A stretch of 9,179 bases of DNA, from contig CAZLGW010000083.1 in the NCBI GenBank assembly GCA_964559125.1, positions 1 through 9,179 on the forward strand. The letters are read 5' to 3'. The notes beneath the pieces are model-generated. The model saw only the letters and a program-made list of their open reading frames with translations, searched no databases and was not told where the DNA came from. Below are positions 1 to 6,646 of this stretch, in pieces (position 1 is the first letter of the stretch; every line of letters begins with the position of its first letter). The translations under genes and the position numbers were made by a program. This DNA is from Ravibacter sp964559125. GTDB taxonomy: Bacteria; Bacteroidota; Bacteroidia; Cytophagales; Spirosomataceae.

Positions 1-1577
1 CCCGGTTTCCGCCCGAACCCAACGGCTATCTTCACATTGGTCACGCCAGCAGCATCGTTCTCAACTTCGGATTAACGGAAAGATACAAGGGCTATACCAA
101 CCTCAGGTTTGACGATACGAACCCGGTTACAGAGGAAACCGAATATGTCGAGGCTATCAAGGAAGATGTGCAATGGCTGGGATTCGAATGGGAAAATGAA
201 TTATATGCTTCCGACTATTTCGATACGCTTTATGACTACGCGCTGATTCTTATCAAAAAGGGCATGGCCTATGTAGACGATAGCTCTTCTGACGAAATAG
301 CCAGGTTAAAAGGCACTCCGACCAGTCCAGGGACAGACAGCCCGTTCCGCAGCCGTACTGCGGAAGAAAACCTCGCTCTTTTCGAAAGAATGAAAGCAGG
401 CGAATTTCCCGACGGCAGCAAGACGCTCCGGGCTAAAATCGACATGGCCCATCCCAATATGCTGATGCGCGACCCGGTCCTCTACCGTATCAAACATGCG
501 CATCATCACCGTACAGGCGATAAATGGAAAATATACCCCATGTACGACTTTGCACACGGGCAAAGCGATTCCATCGAACAGGTAACCCATTCGCTATGCA
601 CCCTGGAGTTTGTCCCTCACCGGGAGTTATACGACTGGTTGATTGAAAACCTGGAGATCTACCCCTCCCGTCAGTACGAATTTGCGCGCAGGAACGTCAA
701 TCATACCGTTACCAGCAAACGAAAGCTGATGCAACTGGTCAATGAGAAGTATGTATCGGGTTGGGACGACCCCCGCATGCCTACCATTGCCGGTATGAGG
801 AGACGCGGGTATACGCCCGAAGCTATCCGCGACTTCGTGGAGCGGATCGGCGTTTCGAAAAGAGAAAACAGCGTCGATCTCAGCCTGCTCGAGTTTTGCG
901 TGCGCGAGCACCTCAATAAAATAGCATTGCGGCGCATGGTAGTGCTCGATCCCCTGAAAATCGTAATAACCAATTTCCAGGAGGGAGAAACTGAAACCTG
1001 CCGGAGCGAGAATAATCCTGAAGATGCTTCTTCCGGGAATCGTGAAGTACCTTTTACCCGCGAAATCTTTATTGAAAGGGACGACTTCATGGAAAATCCT
1101 CCAAAAAAATACCACCGCCTTTCGCCCGGTCAGCATGCCAGGCTGAAAAGTGCTTACATTATTCGCTGCGACGAGGTCGTAAAAGACGCCGGCGGGGAAA
1201 TCTCGGAGATCAGGTGCAGCTATATCGAAAACAGCAAAAGCGGGCAGGATACCTCCGGCGTACCGGCCAAAGCTACCCTTCATTGGGTCTCTGCCGTTGA
1301 TGCCGTACCAGTAGAGGTCCGTCTTTACGACCGGCTCTTCCTCGTGGAGGATCCCAGCGAAGGTGAAGGTGACTTCAAGGATCATATCAATCCGGAATCG
1401 CTGAAGACAATAACCGGGTATGCAGAACCTGCACTTGCTGACGACTCACCGGACGCTCATTTCCAGTTCCTGCGTCTTGGTTATTTCTATGCAGACAAAG
1501 ACTCTGCGCCGGAACACCTGATTTTCAACCGCACAACGACGCTCAGGGACAACTTTGCCAAAGCAATACAGAAATAG
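1..1577 (+). CDS. glnS: Glutaminyl-tRNA synthetase, 5'-truncated by window edge
   Basis: Class I aminoacyl-tRNA synthetase that charges tRNA-Gln with glutamine in the cytoplasm. The reading frame is open from base 3 (Arg codon) to the TAG at 1575-1577, giving 524 visible residues. The first visible residues, RFPPEPNGYLHIGH, are the GlnRS nucleotide-binding signature, with HIGH at 33-44. They are followed by LRFDDTNP, WLGFEW, LRAKIDM, MRDPVLYRIK, YPMYDFAH, THSLCTLEF and GWDDPRMPTI. The KMSKS-like loop reads VTSKRKL (about 708-728). The C-terminal anticodon-binding beta-barrels contain HWVSA, VEVRLYDRLF, NPESL and FNRTTTLRDN. Against E. coli GlnRS (about 554 residues) only about 30 N-terminal residues are missing, cut by the window and not by mutation. 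The GTG at 168 is internal and not the start. GlnRS is preferred over GluRS because of the PNGYLHIGHA signature and the GlnRS-type C-terminal half. No terminator is visible before the convergent neighbour 18 bp downstream. Confidence 0.97.
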   Translation, partial: RFPPEPNGYLHIGHASSIVLNFGLTERYKGYTNLRFDDTNPVTEETEYVEAIKEDVQWLGFEWENELYASDYFDTLYDYALILIKKGMAYVDDSSSDEIARLKGTPTSPGTDSPFRSRTAEENLALFERMKAGEFPDGSKTLRAKIDMAHPNMLMRDPVLYRIKHAHHHRTGDKWKIYPMYDFAHGQSDSIEQVTHSLCTLEFVPHRELYDWLIENLEIYPSRQYEFARRNVNHTVTSKRKLMQLVNEKYVSGWDDPRMPTIAGMRRRGYTPEAIRDFVERIGVSKRENSVDLSLLEFCVREHLNKIALRRMVVLDPLKIVITNFQEGETETCRSENNPEDASSGNREVPFTREIFIERDDFMENPPKKYHRLSPGQHARLKSAYIIRCDEVVKDAGGEISEIRCSYIENSKSGQDTSGVPAKATLHWVSAVDAVPVEVRLYDRLFLVEDPSEGEGDFKDHINPESLKTITGYAEPALADDSPDAHFQFLRLGYFYADKDSAPEHLIFNRTTTLRDNFAKAIQK

Positions 1578-1595
1578 CCCCGGTACTCGCCTCCG

Positions 1596-2078
1596 TCAAA
1601 GCGTTCCGATTGCCTCCGCAATCTGCGTCATAGGCTGTTCTCCTTCGAAAGTTCTGACCAGTTTGTGCGAAGCATCATAAAGCGCTATAAATGGAAATTT
1701 CCTGATGCTGAGCCCACGGGCAATCAGGTAACTTCCCCCCTCAGTTCCCATTTTTATATTGGAGAATTTCCCGAGCCCTATAGCCTCTTCGAACGACTTC
1801 AGGGTATTTATTTCAACGAAACTTGCCAACAGTATCGGTTTACTTCTGGCAAGTTTTTCCCGCTGCAGCAATGCCGTAATAAACTGTTTGCAGTGCCCGC
1901 AATCCGGAGAAAAATAGACCAGTACAAACGGCCCTTGTTTCAGGTTCTGGTTAGTAAATTTCTGTCCGTCGGTAAGCACTAGATCAATCGGGGGGACAGA
2001 CGACACCGAAGGGGCGCCTTGCCCAAAGCCAACCACCGGCGCCGTAATTAAAAGCAATAGCAAAATACTTCTAAACAT
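1596..2078 (-). CDS. Exported thioredoxin-fold protein with CGHC motif
   Basis: 160-residue protein with a signal peptide (MFRSILLLLLITAPVVGFG, probably cleaved before Gln20, a common +1 residue in Bacteroidota) and no lipobox Cys, so it is probably soluble in the periplasm. The mature part is a single thioredoxin-like domain. FVLVYFSPDCGHCK (about 51-64) carries the redox pair Cys60/Cys63 in the SPDCGHC form usual for TlpA/redoxin-type proteins of this phylum. KFPFIALYD (about 127-135) supplies the cis-Pro (Pro129) that packs against the active site. Both catalytic elements are present, so a thiol-disulfide reductase or oxidase activity is likely; the direction and partner cannot be read from sequence. 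The start is ATG at 2076-2078 after an AT-rich leader (revcomp of 2079-2100) with no strong Shine-Dalgarno, as is common in Bacteroidota. The gene is divergent from the Tat-exported phospholipase gene and convergent with glnS. The family is clear; the specific role is unknown. Confidence 0.88.
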   Translation of the reverse strand: MFRSILLLLLITAPVVGFGQGAPSVSSVPPIDLVLTDGQKFTNQNLKQGPFVLVYFSPDCGHCKQFITALLQREKLARSKPILLASFVEINTLKSFEEAIGLGKFSNIKMGTEGGSYLIARGLSIRKFPFIALYDASHKLVRTFEGEQPMTQIAEAIGTL

Positions 2079-2162
2079 ATCTTTATTTTTCTTAATAAAC
2101 TAAATTAGGACATTCGACATAAATCCCTGCCCGAAAAAGCGATTTTATTTATTGCCTGTGTC

Positions 2163-2183
2163 TTTTCTTAACTTTTTCTTAAC
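2163..2183 (+). promoter_or_regulatory. Tandem TTTTCTTAAC direct repeat, Pho-box-like
   Basis: TTTTCTTAAC occurs at 2163-2172 and again, perfectly, at 2174-2183, a period of 11 bp or about one helical turn. The TTAAC cores with 11-bp spacing resemble the direct repeats bound by PhoB/PhoP-type response regulators (for example the TTAACA-like hexamers of Bacillus PhoP). The repeat ends 6 bp before a candidate -33 box of the phospholipase gene, which is where an activator would bind. That phosphocholine phospholipases can be phosphate-starvation genes is known from Pseudomonas; regulation here is inference. Low-complexity T-rich DNA could produce this by chance. Confidence 0.4.
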
Positions 2184-2189
2184 CCGATA

Positions 2190-2224
2190 TTTGCCCTAAA
2201 TGCTACTCGCCGGCTATAATTTAG
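2190..2224 (+). promoter_or_regulatory. Candidate Bacteroidota promoter for phospholipase C gene
   Basis: TTTG at 2190-2193 is a -33 element. About 21-23 bp later comes TATAATTTAG (2215-2224), which contains TAATTTAG, one mismatch from the Bacteroidota -7 consensus TAnnTTTG. Transcription would begin near 2230, leaving a leader of about 35 nt before the ATG at 2265. The spacing is at the long end of the usual range and the -7 box is imperfect. Confidence 0.35.
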
Positions 2225-2264
2225 CCTCCATCACTGCTCATTTATAAAACCGATTACCGATCTA

Positions 2265-4784
2265 ATGGACTCGAGAAGAGAATTTATCAAGAAAGCCGCC
2301 ATGCTGTCAGGAACTGCCGGCCTGATGACCATGCTTCCACCCTCTATCCAAAAGGCGCTTGCTATCGACCCTGAAAAAGGCACTACTTTCCTGGATGCAG
2401 AGCATGTCGTGATACTCATGCAGGAAAACCGTTCGTTCGACCACAGCTACGGTACCTTACAGGGTGTACGGGGCTTCAACGACCCGAGGGCGATGATCCG
2501 GCCCGACCGGAATAAAGTATGGCTCCAGAAAAATGCGGCCGGCCAGACTTATATACCTTTCCGCCTGAATATTCACGATACCAAATCGACCTGGATGCAG
2601 GCGCTTCCCCACTCATGGGAAAACCAGGTAGATGCGCTCAATAAAGGCAGAATGGACGGATGGCTTGAAAACAAGAAATCCGGGAATAAGGACTACCAGG
2701 AAATGCCGCTTACCATGGGGTATTACAATCGCGAGGATATCCCTTTCTACTACGCCTTCGCCGATGCTTTTACGATCTGCGACCAGAACTTCTGCTCTTC
2801 TCTCACCGGCACCACGCCCAACCGGCTTTATCTCTGGTCGGGTACGATCCGCGAAAAGCAGAGCTTCGAATCGAAAGCCAATGTGCATAATGCCGATGTG
2901 ACCTACCAGAAGGAAGCGAGCTGGACAACCTTGCCTGACCGGTTTGAAGACGCTGGTATCTCATGGAAGATCTACCAGAATGAGCTGAGCATCGATGTGG
3001 GTTTTGAAGGCCCGGAAGAAGAATGGCTGGCAAACTTTACCAATAATCCGCTGGAGTGGATGAAGCAGTTTAACGTATGGTATTCAAAAGGACTGCAGGA
3101 TCACTTACCGACAGCTCTGAAAGAGCTTCCCGGTAAGATCGGACAGCTGGAATCACAGCTGAACGCAGCCAAACAGAATAATGAGGATACTACCCAGCTT
3201 CAGAAAATGCTCAACTGGGCCAAATCCGACCTTAAGATCGCCCGGGAAGTTGCTGCCAGGTATCCGCGCGAAAATTTTGATAAGCTTAGTAAAAGAGAGC
3301 AGAATCTTCATAAGAAAGCATTCTGTGACAACTCCGGGGATCCTGATTACCACAAAGTAGCAGAGGTGAAATATGACGACAACGGTGTTTCCCGTACTAT
3401 GTACCTGCCTAAGGGAGATATATTTCACCAATTCCGGCAGGACGTAAAAAACGACCGGTTGCCTACTGTTTCCTACCTGGTAGCCCCAAAGAACTTTTCC
3501 GATCATCCCGGAGCGCCCTGGTACGGTGCATGGTATATTTCCGAGACGCTCGACATTCTTACACAAAACCCGGATGTGTGGAAGAAAACCATCTTTATCC
3601 TGTGTTATGATGAAAACGATGGCTATTTCGACCACGTCACACCGTTTTTCCCTCCCAGGCCCGGCGACAACCGGTACGGCAAAGTGAGCGAAGGGATCGA
3701 CACATCTGTCGAAATGGTCAATATGAAACATGAGCTGCAGCGTGTACGCACCAATGCAGAGCGTGTGTCGAGAGACGGTCCCATAGGACTGGGCTTCAGG
3801 GTTCCGCTGGTGATCGCCTCCCCCTGGAGCAGGGGCGGATACGTCAACTCCGAAGTATTCGATCACACTTCTATCGTACAGTTCCTGGAGGTATTCCTTA
3901 CTCATAAAACGGGTAAAACATTCCGGGAGGACAATGTTTCCCAATGGAGACGCACAGTATGCGGCGACCTGACTTCCGTATTCAGGCCCTATAACGGGGA
4001 AAAAACGGCATTTCCGAAACCTGTCGATAAGATGCCTTTTGTGGAGGGCATACACAAATCCCAGTTCAAAGAGCTGCCGAAAGGGTTTCGTGAGTTGTCG
4101 CAGGAAGAAATCAGGCGGGTCAACCGGGAAGCCCCGGGTAGCGGGATCGTGCCTTCGCAGGAAAAAGGAACCCGCTCTTCCAACGCCCTTCCCTATGAGT
4201 TGTATGCCGACGGGAAAATCGCCGGTGGCAAAAACTTTGAGCTTACGCTGCAGGCCGGGAACAGGCATTTCGGCAAAAAATCTGCCGGAGCTCCTTTCCT
4301 GGTCTATTTATATGGCAGGGAATACGAGGTCAAAGCGTATGCCGTTAAAGCCGGGGACAGGCTTACGGATTCGTTTTCTGCTGACCTGTTTGAGAACGGG
4401 GAAATCCATATTGCCGTATACGGACCAAACGGCTTCTTCCGCGAGTTCAGAACAGGCGGTCATTTCCCCGAAACCAGCCTGTCTTACAAGGCTTCTGCAA
4501 AAAGCGGACGACCGGGCGAAGAAGTTATCCTGAATTTCCGGAACACGGATCAAAAAGCAAGGACGATCACGGTGAAGGATAATTGTTACGGCGCACGGGA
4601 ACAAACCGTAAGCCTCACAGGCTCAAAAAGTAACCAGGTTCTGATCCCTCTTTCCAAAAGCAGGGGATGGTACGATCTGAGTGTGACTTCATCCGATGCC
4701 CCGGCCAATTTCTTCAGGTTTGCCGGTAGGGTCGAAACCGGCCTGGAAAGCCTTACAGACCCTTTTATGGGGGCAGTTTCGTAA
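2265..4784 (+). CDS. Tat-exported phosphocholine-type phospholipase C
   Basis: 839-residue phosphodiesterase of the PlcH/PlcN-AcpA superfamily. It is predicted to hydrolyse phosphatidylcholine or related lipids to diacylglycerol and phosphocholine outside the cytoplasm. Residues 3-10, SRREFIKK, are a twin-arginine motif followed by a hydrophobic segment, so export is by the Tat route, fitting a metalloenzyme-like fold folded before export. Family motifs in order: QENRSFDH (53-60), TGTTPNRLYLW (181-191, with Thr183/184 as likely nucleophile by analogy with PlcH), VAPKNFSDHP (406-415), YDENDGYFDHV (448-458), PLVIASPWSRGGYV (514-527) and FDHTSIVQFLE (532-542). The C-terminus holds two beta-domains of the bacterial phospholipase C C-terminal type (about 637-730 and 737-826), ending in the family-typical GRVETGLESLTDPFMG. 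At 839 residues it exceeds Pseudomonas PlcH/PlcN (about 700), partly because of a helical, charged segment at about 285-350. The start at ATG 2265 puts the Tat motif at the N-terminus. It is probably transcribed alone. Confidence 0.95.
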   Translation: MDSRREFIKKAAMLSGTAGLMTMLPPSIQKALAIDPEKGTTFLDAEHVVILMQENRSFDHSYGTLQGVRGFNDPRAMIRPDRNKVWLQKNAAGQTYIPFRLNIHDTKSTWMQALPHSWENQVDALNKGRMDGWLENKKSGNKDYQEMPLTMGYYNREDIPFYYAFADAFTICDQNFCSSLTGTTPNRLYLWSGTIREKQSFESKANVHNADVTYQKEASWTTLPDRFEDAGISWKIYQNELSIDVGFEGPEEEWLANFTNNPLEWMKQFNVWYSKGLQDHLPTALKELPGKIGQLESQLNAAKQNNEDTTQLQKMLNWAKSDLKIAREVAARYPRENFDKLSKREQNLHKKAFCDNSGDPDYHKVAEVKYDDNGVSRTMYLPKGDIFHQFRQDVKNDRLPTVSYLVAPKNFSDHPGAPWYGAWYISETLDILTQNPDVWKKTIFILCYDENDGYFDHVTPFFPPRPGDNRYGKVSEGIDTSVEMVNMKHELQRVRTNAERVSRDGPIGLGFRVPLVIASPWSRGGYVNSEVFDHTSIVQFLEVFLTHKTGKTFREDNVSQWRRTVCGDLTSVFRPYNGEKTAFPKPVDKMPFVEGIHKSQFKELPKGFRELSQEEIRRVNREAPGSGIVPSQEKGTRSSNALPYELYADGKIAGGKNFELTLQAGNRHFGKKSAGAPFLVYLYGREYEVKAYAVKAGDRLTDSFSADLFENGEIHIAVYGPNGFFREFRTGGHFPETSLSYKASAKSGRPGEEVILNFRNTDQKARTITVKDNCYGAREQTVSLTGSKSNQVLIPLSKSRGWYDLSVTSSDAPANFFRFAGRVETGLESLTDPFMGAVS

Positions 4785-4790
4785 ACTGGA

Positions 4791-4832
4791 AAAATCTTTT
4801 TTAAAAAAAATTAAATTTTTCTTTAAAAAGAT
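4791..4832. other. AT-only inverted repeat after phospholipase gene
   Basis: Just after the stop codon, ATCTTTTT (4794-4801) can pair with AAAAAGAT (4825-4832), and the inner AAAAATT/ATTTTT tracts can also pair. Apart from one C, the interior is entirely A and T, so the RNA stem would be weak. It is T-rich read from either strand and could help termination of either convergent gene, or simply be AT-rich spacer. The rest of the gap to 4890 shows nothing recognisable beyond a small ATGAA/TTCAT repeat. Confidence 0.25.
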
Positions 4833-4890
4833 GTGACTAGGTTGTTACTTAGCCGTCATAATAATGAAGTTTTTCATAACGTTGAGTAAA

Positions 4891-6390
4891 TCAGATATCC
4901 GTTTTTGACCTATCAGAAACGGATATTTTGTTTTCTGACTTTCCTCTCCTTTCCAGGATCAGGTTTGTTTTCAATTCAAACAGCTTTTTTTCAAGGCCAA
5001 CCTGGTAGATATGGGGGTTGGTAAAACGCCTGGTTCCTTCGTAAATACTGCTTAGCTGCACTTGCGTTCGCTCTTTGATATCCGCTATGTCCGGGAGGTT
5101 ATAGACCATTGTGCCCTGCCGGTAAACCGGCACCAGGAGATCTTCAAAAGTAAAAGCCTGGTCAAACGATCTCTGCTTCGTAAAATCATAAGGATGGATC
5201 ATCCGGGCGGTGTCCTCCAGCTCAAACTCCTTGTTATAGATCATATCCGCCACAAAAACACCATTCTTTCTGAAACGCCGCACCTGGAGTATGCCCGGCG
5301 TCGATATCTTTACAGACTGCTCGGAAAGCTTAAGCTTATAATTCCACCGCCCCTCGGCGTTCTTTATTGCTGCAAGCTTGTAAACTCCGCCGAGCGCGGG
5401 CTGGTCATAGGCAGTGACCAGCTTCGTTCCCACACCCCACGTATCGATGCGGGCTCCCTGTTCCTTCAGGCTCTTGATGATGTATTCGTCCAGGTCATTA
5501 CTGGCAACTATCGACGCATCTTCAAAGCCGTTTTCATCCAGGAGCTTCCTGCTTTCTATGCTCAGGTAGGCCAGATCACCGGAGTCGAGGCGGATACCCA
5601 GCAGCCGGTGTCCTCTCTTTTCCAGCATTTTCCCGGTTTCTATCGCATTCCTGACGCCATTCAGCGTATCGTAGGTATCGACCAGCAGGATCACGTTATT
5701 GGGCATATGCTCCGCATAGGCATCAAAGGAGGCTTTCTCCGAATCGAACGACATCACCCAGCTATGCGCGTGGGTACCTTTCACAGGTATGCCGTATTCT
5801 CTCCCGGCAAACACGTTGGACGTCGCATCAAATCCGCCGATATAGGCTGCACGGCTGGCCGTTACTCCCCCGTCAGGGCCCTGTGCGCGCCGCAGTCCGA
5901 ATTCCAGGAGCTTGTCGCCAGGTGCTACCAGCCTCATCCGGGCTGCCTTGGTAGCTACCAGTGATTGAAAATTCACAATATTAAGCAATGCTGTCTCCAG
6001 CAGCTGGCACTGGATAATCGGGCCCGTCACCCTGACCAGCGGCTCGTCGGGAAAAACCAGCGTTCCTTCGGGGATAGCGTCTACGTCACAACTGAATTCA
6101 AGATTTCGCAGATAATCGAGAAACTCTTTCTCAAATAAAGGCAATTGATCGGCTCCCCGTAGCGTGCCCAGGTATTCCAGGTCGGCCGGCCTGAACCGGA
6201 AGCTGTCCAGGTACCTGATCACGCTCCCGAGCCCGCACGAAACCGTAAATCCTCCCTGGAAAGGATGTTTCCTGAAATAAAGATTGAAAACAGCCTGCTC
6301 CTCAGCCTTCCCGGTTTTCCAGTAGCCATAGGCCATTGTCAGCTGATACAGGTCGGTCAGAAGCGCAGACCCTACATAATTATTTTCCAA
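4891..6390 (-). CDS. pncB: Nicotinate phosphoribosyltransferase
   Basis: 499-residue cytoplasmic enzyme of NAD salvage (Preiss-Handler route). It converts nicotinate and PRPP to nicotinate mononucleotide, with ATP hydrolysis linked to phosphorylation of an active-site His. The N-terminus SALLTDLYQLTMAYGYW (8-24) is the family hallmark. Further motifs are FRKHPFQGGFTV (39-50), LLEFGLRRAQG (161-171), GTHAHSWVM (205-213, containing the expected phosphorylatable His), LVDTYDT (236-242), GIRLDSGD (265-272, PRPP/phosphate-binding region), ASNDLDE (296-302) and GVGTKLVTAYD (319-329). The length is normal. The only start codon compatible with the conserved N-terminus is TTG at 6388-6390; an in-frame TAA lies five codons upstream and the next Met is residue 19, inside the conserved region. 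The tail after about residue 478 is charged and looks non-conserved; its DNA doubles as the neighbour's terminator. No NAD-pathway partner is adjacent. Confidence 0.96.
   Translation of the reverse strand: MENNYVGSALLTDLYQLTMAYGYWKTGKAEEQAVFNLYFRKHPFQGGFTVSCGLGSVIRYLDSFRFRPADLEYLGTLRGADQLPLFEKEFLDYLRNLEFSCDVDAIPEGTLVFPDEPLVRVTGPIIQCQLLETALLNIVNFQSLVATKAARMRLVAPGDKLLEFGLRRAQGPDGGVTASRAAYIGGFDATSNVFAGREYGIPVKGTHAHSWVMSFDSEKASFDAYAEHMPNNVILLVDTYDTLNGVRNAIETGKMLEKRGHRLLGIRLDSGDLAYLSIESRKLLDENGFEDASIVASNDLDEYIIKSLKEQGARIDTWGVGTKLVTAYDQPALGGVYKLAAIKNAEGRWNYKLKLSEQSVKISTPGILQVRRFRKNGVFVADMIYNKEFELEDTARMIHPYDFTKQRSFDQAFTFEDLLVPVYRQGTMVYNLPDIADIKERTQVQLSSIYEGTRRFTNPHIYQVGLEKKLFELKTNLILERRGKSENKISVSDRSKTDI
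4895..4934 (+). terminator. Intrinsic terminator for phospholipase gene, inside pncB 3' end
   Basis: ATATCCGTTT (4895-4904) pairs perfectly with AAACGGATAT (4917-4926) around a 12-nt loop. On the + strand the stem runs straight into TTTTGTTTT (4926-4934). This is the layout of a rho-independent terminator for the phospholipase transcript, 110 bp past its stop. On the - strand the hairpin is followed by TGATTTACTC, a poor U-tract, so it serves pncB less well. The whole element lies within the last dozen codons of pncB. Confidence 0.6.
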
Positions 6391-6396
6391 TTTCCT
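6388..6396 (-). promoter_or_regulatory. TTG start with close AGGA ribosome-binding site of pncB
   Basis: Read on the - strand the sequence is AGGAAATTG, so an AGGA purine core sits only 2 nt from the TTG start. There is no ATG or GTG alternative between the upstream in-frame TAA and the conserved residues. The combination of a weak start codon and a very short SD spacing suggests modest translation. Confidence 0.6.
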
Positions 6397-6439
6397 GATC
6401 GATTATGCCATCCGGGTTAAAGGGAAGACGATGAACAAA

Positions 6440-6470
6440 AAAAGCTAATCAAAAAAAATTCCGCCTCAAA
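6440..6470 (-). promoter_or_regulatory. Candidate Bacteroidota promoter for pncB
   Basis: On the - strand TTTG (6470-6467) is followed after exactly 19 bp by TAGCTTTT (6447-6440), one mismatch from TAnnTTTG. The predicted start of transcription is near 6433, giving a leader of about 40 nt before the TTG codon. The spacing fits the known Bacteroidota promoter layout. The region is A/T-homopolymer rich, so some chance matching is possible. Confidence 0.45.
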
Positions 6471-6504
6471 TGCAACTTCAGGCTATTTCACCTATCATTT
6501 ATTA

Positions 6505-6540
6505 AGCGGTTGGATAGATCCCCGGAGAAGGGAAACCGCT
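6505..6540. repeat. Inverted repeat between divergent promoters
   Basis: AGCGGTT (6505-6511) and AACCGCT (6534-6540) are perfect inverse complements separated by 22 nt. Inside, TCCC (6519-6522) and GGGA (6530-6533) can extend the structure. It lies between the candidate pncB promoter (ending 6470) and the receptor-gene promoter (starting 6573) and outside both predicted transcripts, so an operator is more natural than an RNA element. There is no T-tract after it on the + strand (CATCCTTTTAG). Confidence 0.35.
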
Positions 6541-6572
6541 CATCCTTTTAGACGACCACTTATGTAAAGAAA

Positions 6573-6604
6573 GGTTCTATGCATTACCAAGTACCCTAAT
6601 TTTG
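6573..6604 (+). promoter_or_regulatory. Candidate promoter for outer-membrane receptor gene
   Basis: TAATTTTG (6597-6604) matches the Bacteroidota -7 consensus TAnnTTTG perfectly. The -33 element is weak: GGTTCT around 6573-6578 is the best candidate at about 19 bp. Transcription would begin near 6610, giving a leader of about 35 nt before ATG 6647, with no clear Shine-Dalgarno. Confidence 0.5.
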
Positions 6605-6646
6605 CTTCGTAAGGTCGGATAAAAGAAGATCTCACATCTATTAGCC

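Noticed and set aside
627..1385. 252-codon open frame on the - strand opposite glnS
   Set aside because: It lies wholly within conserved GlnRS coding sequence and has no recognisable motif or start context.
1608..1623. GATTGC-CTCC-GCAATC hairpin as terminator for glnS
   Set aside because: The stem is only 6 bp, has no T-tract on either strand, and lies within the coding end of the thioredoxin-like gene.
2100..2107. TAATTTAG on the - strand as -7 box of the thioredoxin-like gene
   Set aside because: There is no TTTG at suitable spacing upstream, and the predicted leader would be only about 15 nt. CTAAATTAG is near-palindromic, so a chance match is likely.
3153..4268. 371-codon open frame on the - strand opposite the phospholipase gene
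   Set aside because: It is antisense to strongly conserved catalytic and C-terminal coding sequence. Its translation shows no recognisable domain and reads as the complement of the real gene.
5062..5964. 300-codon open frame on the + strand opposite pncB
   Set aside because: It is a shadow of pncB; its protein is Arg/His/Leu-rich with no family resemblance.
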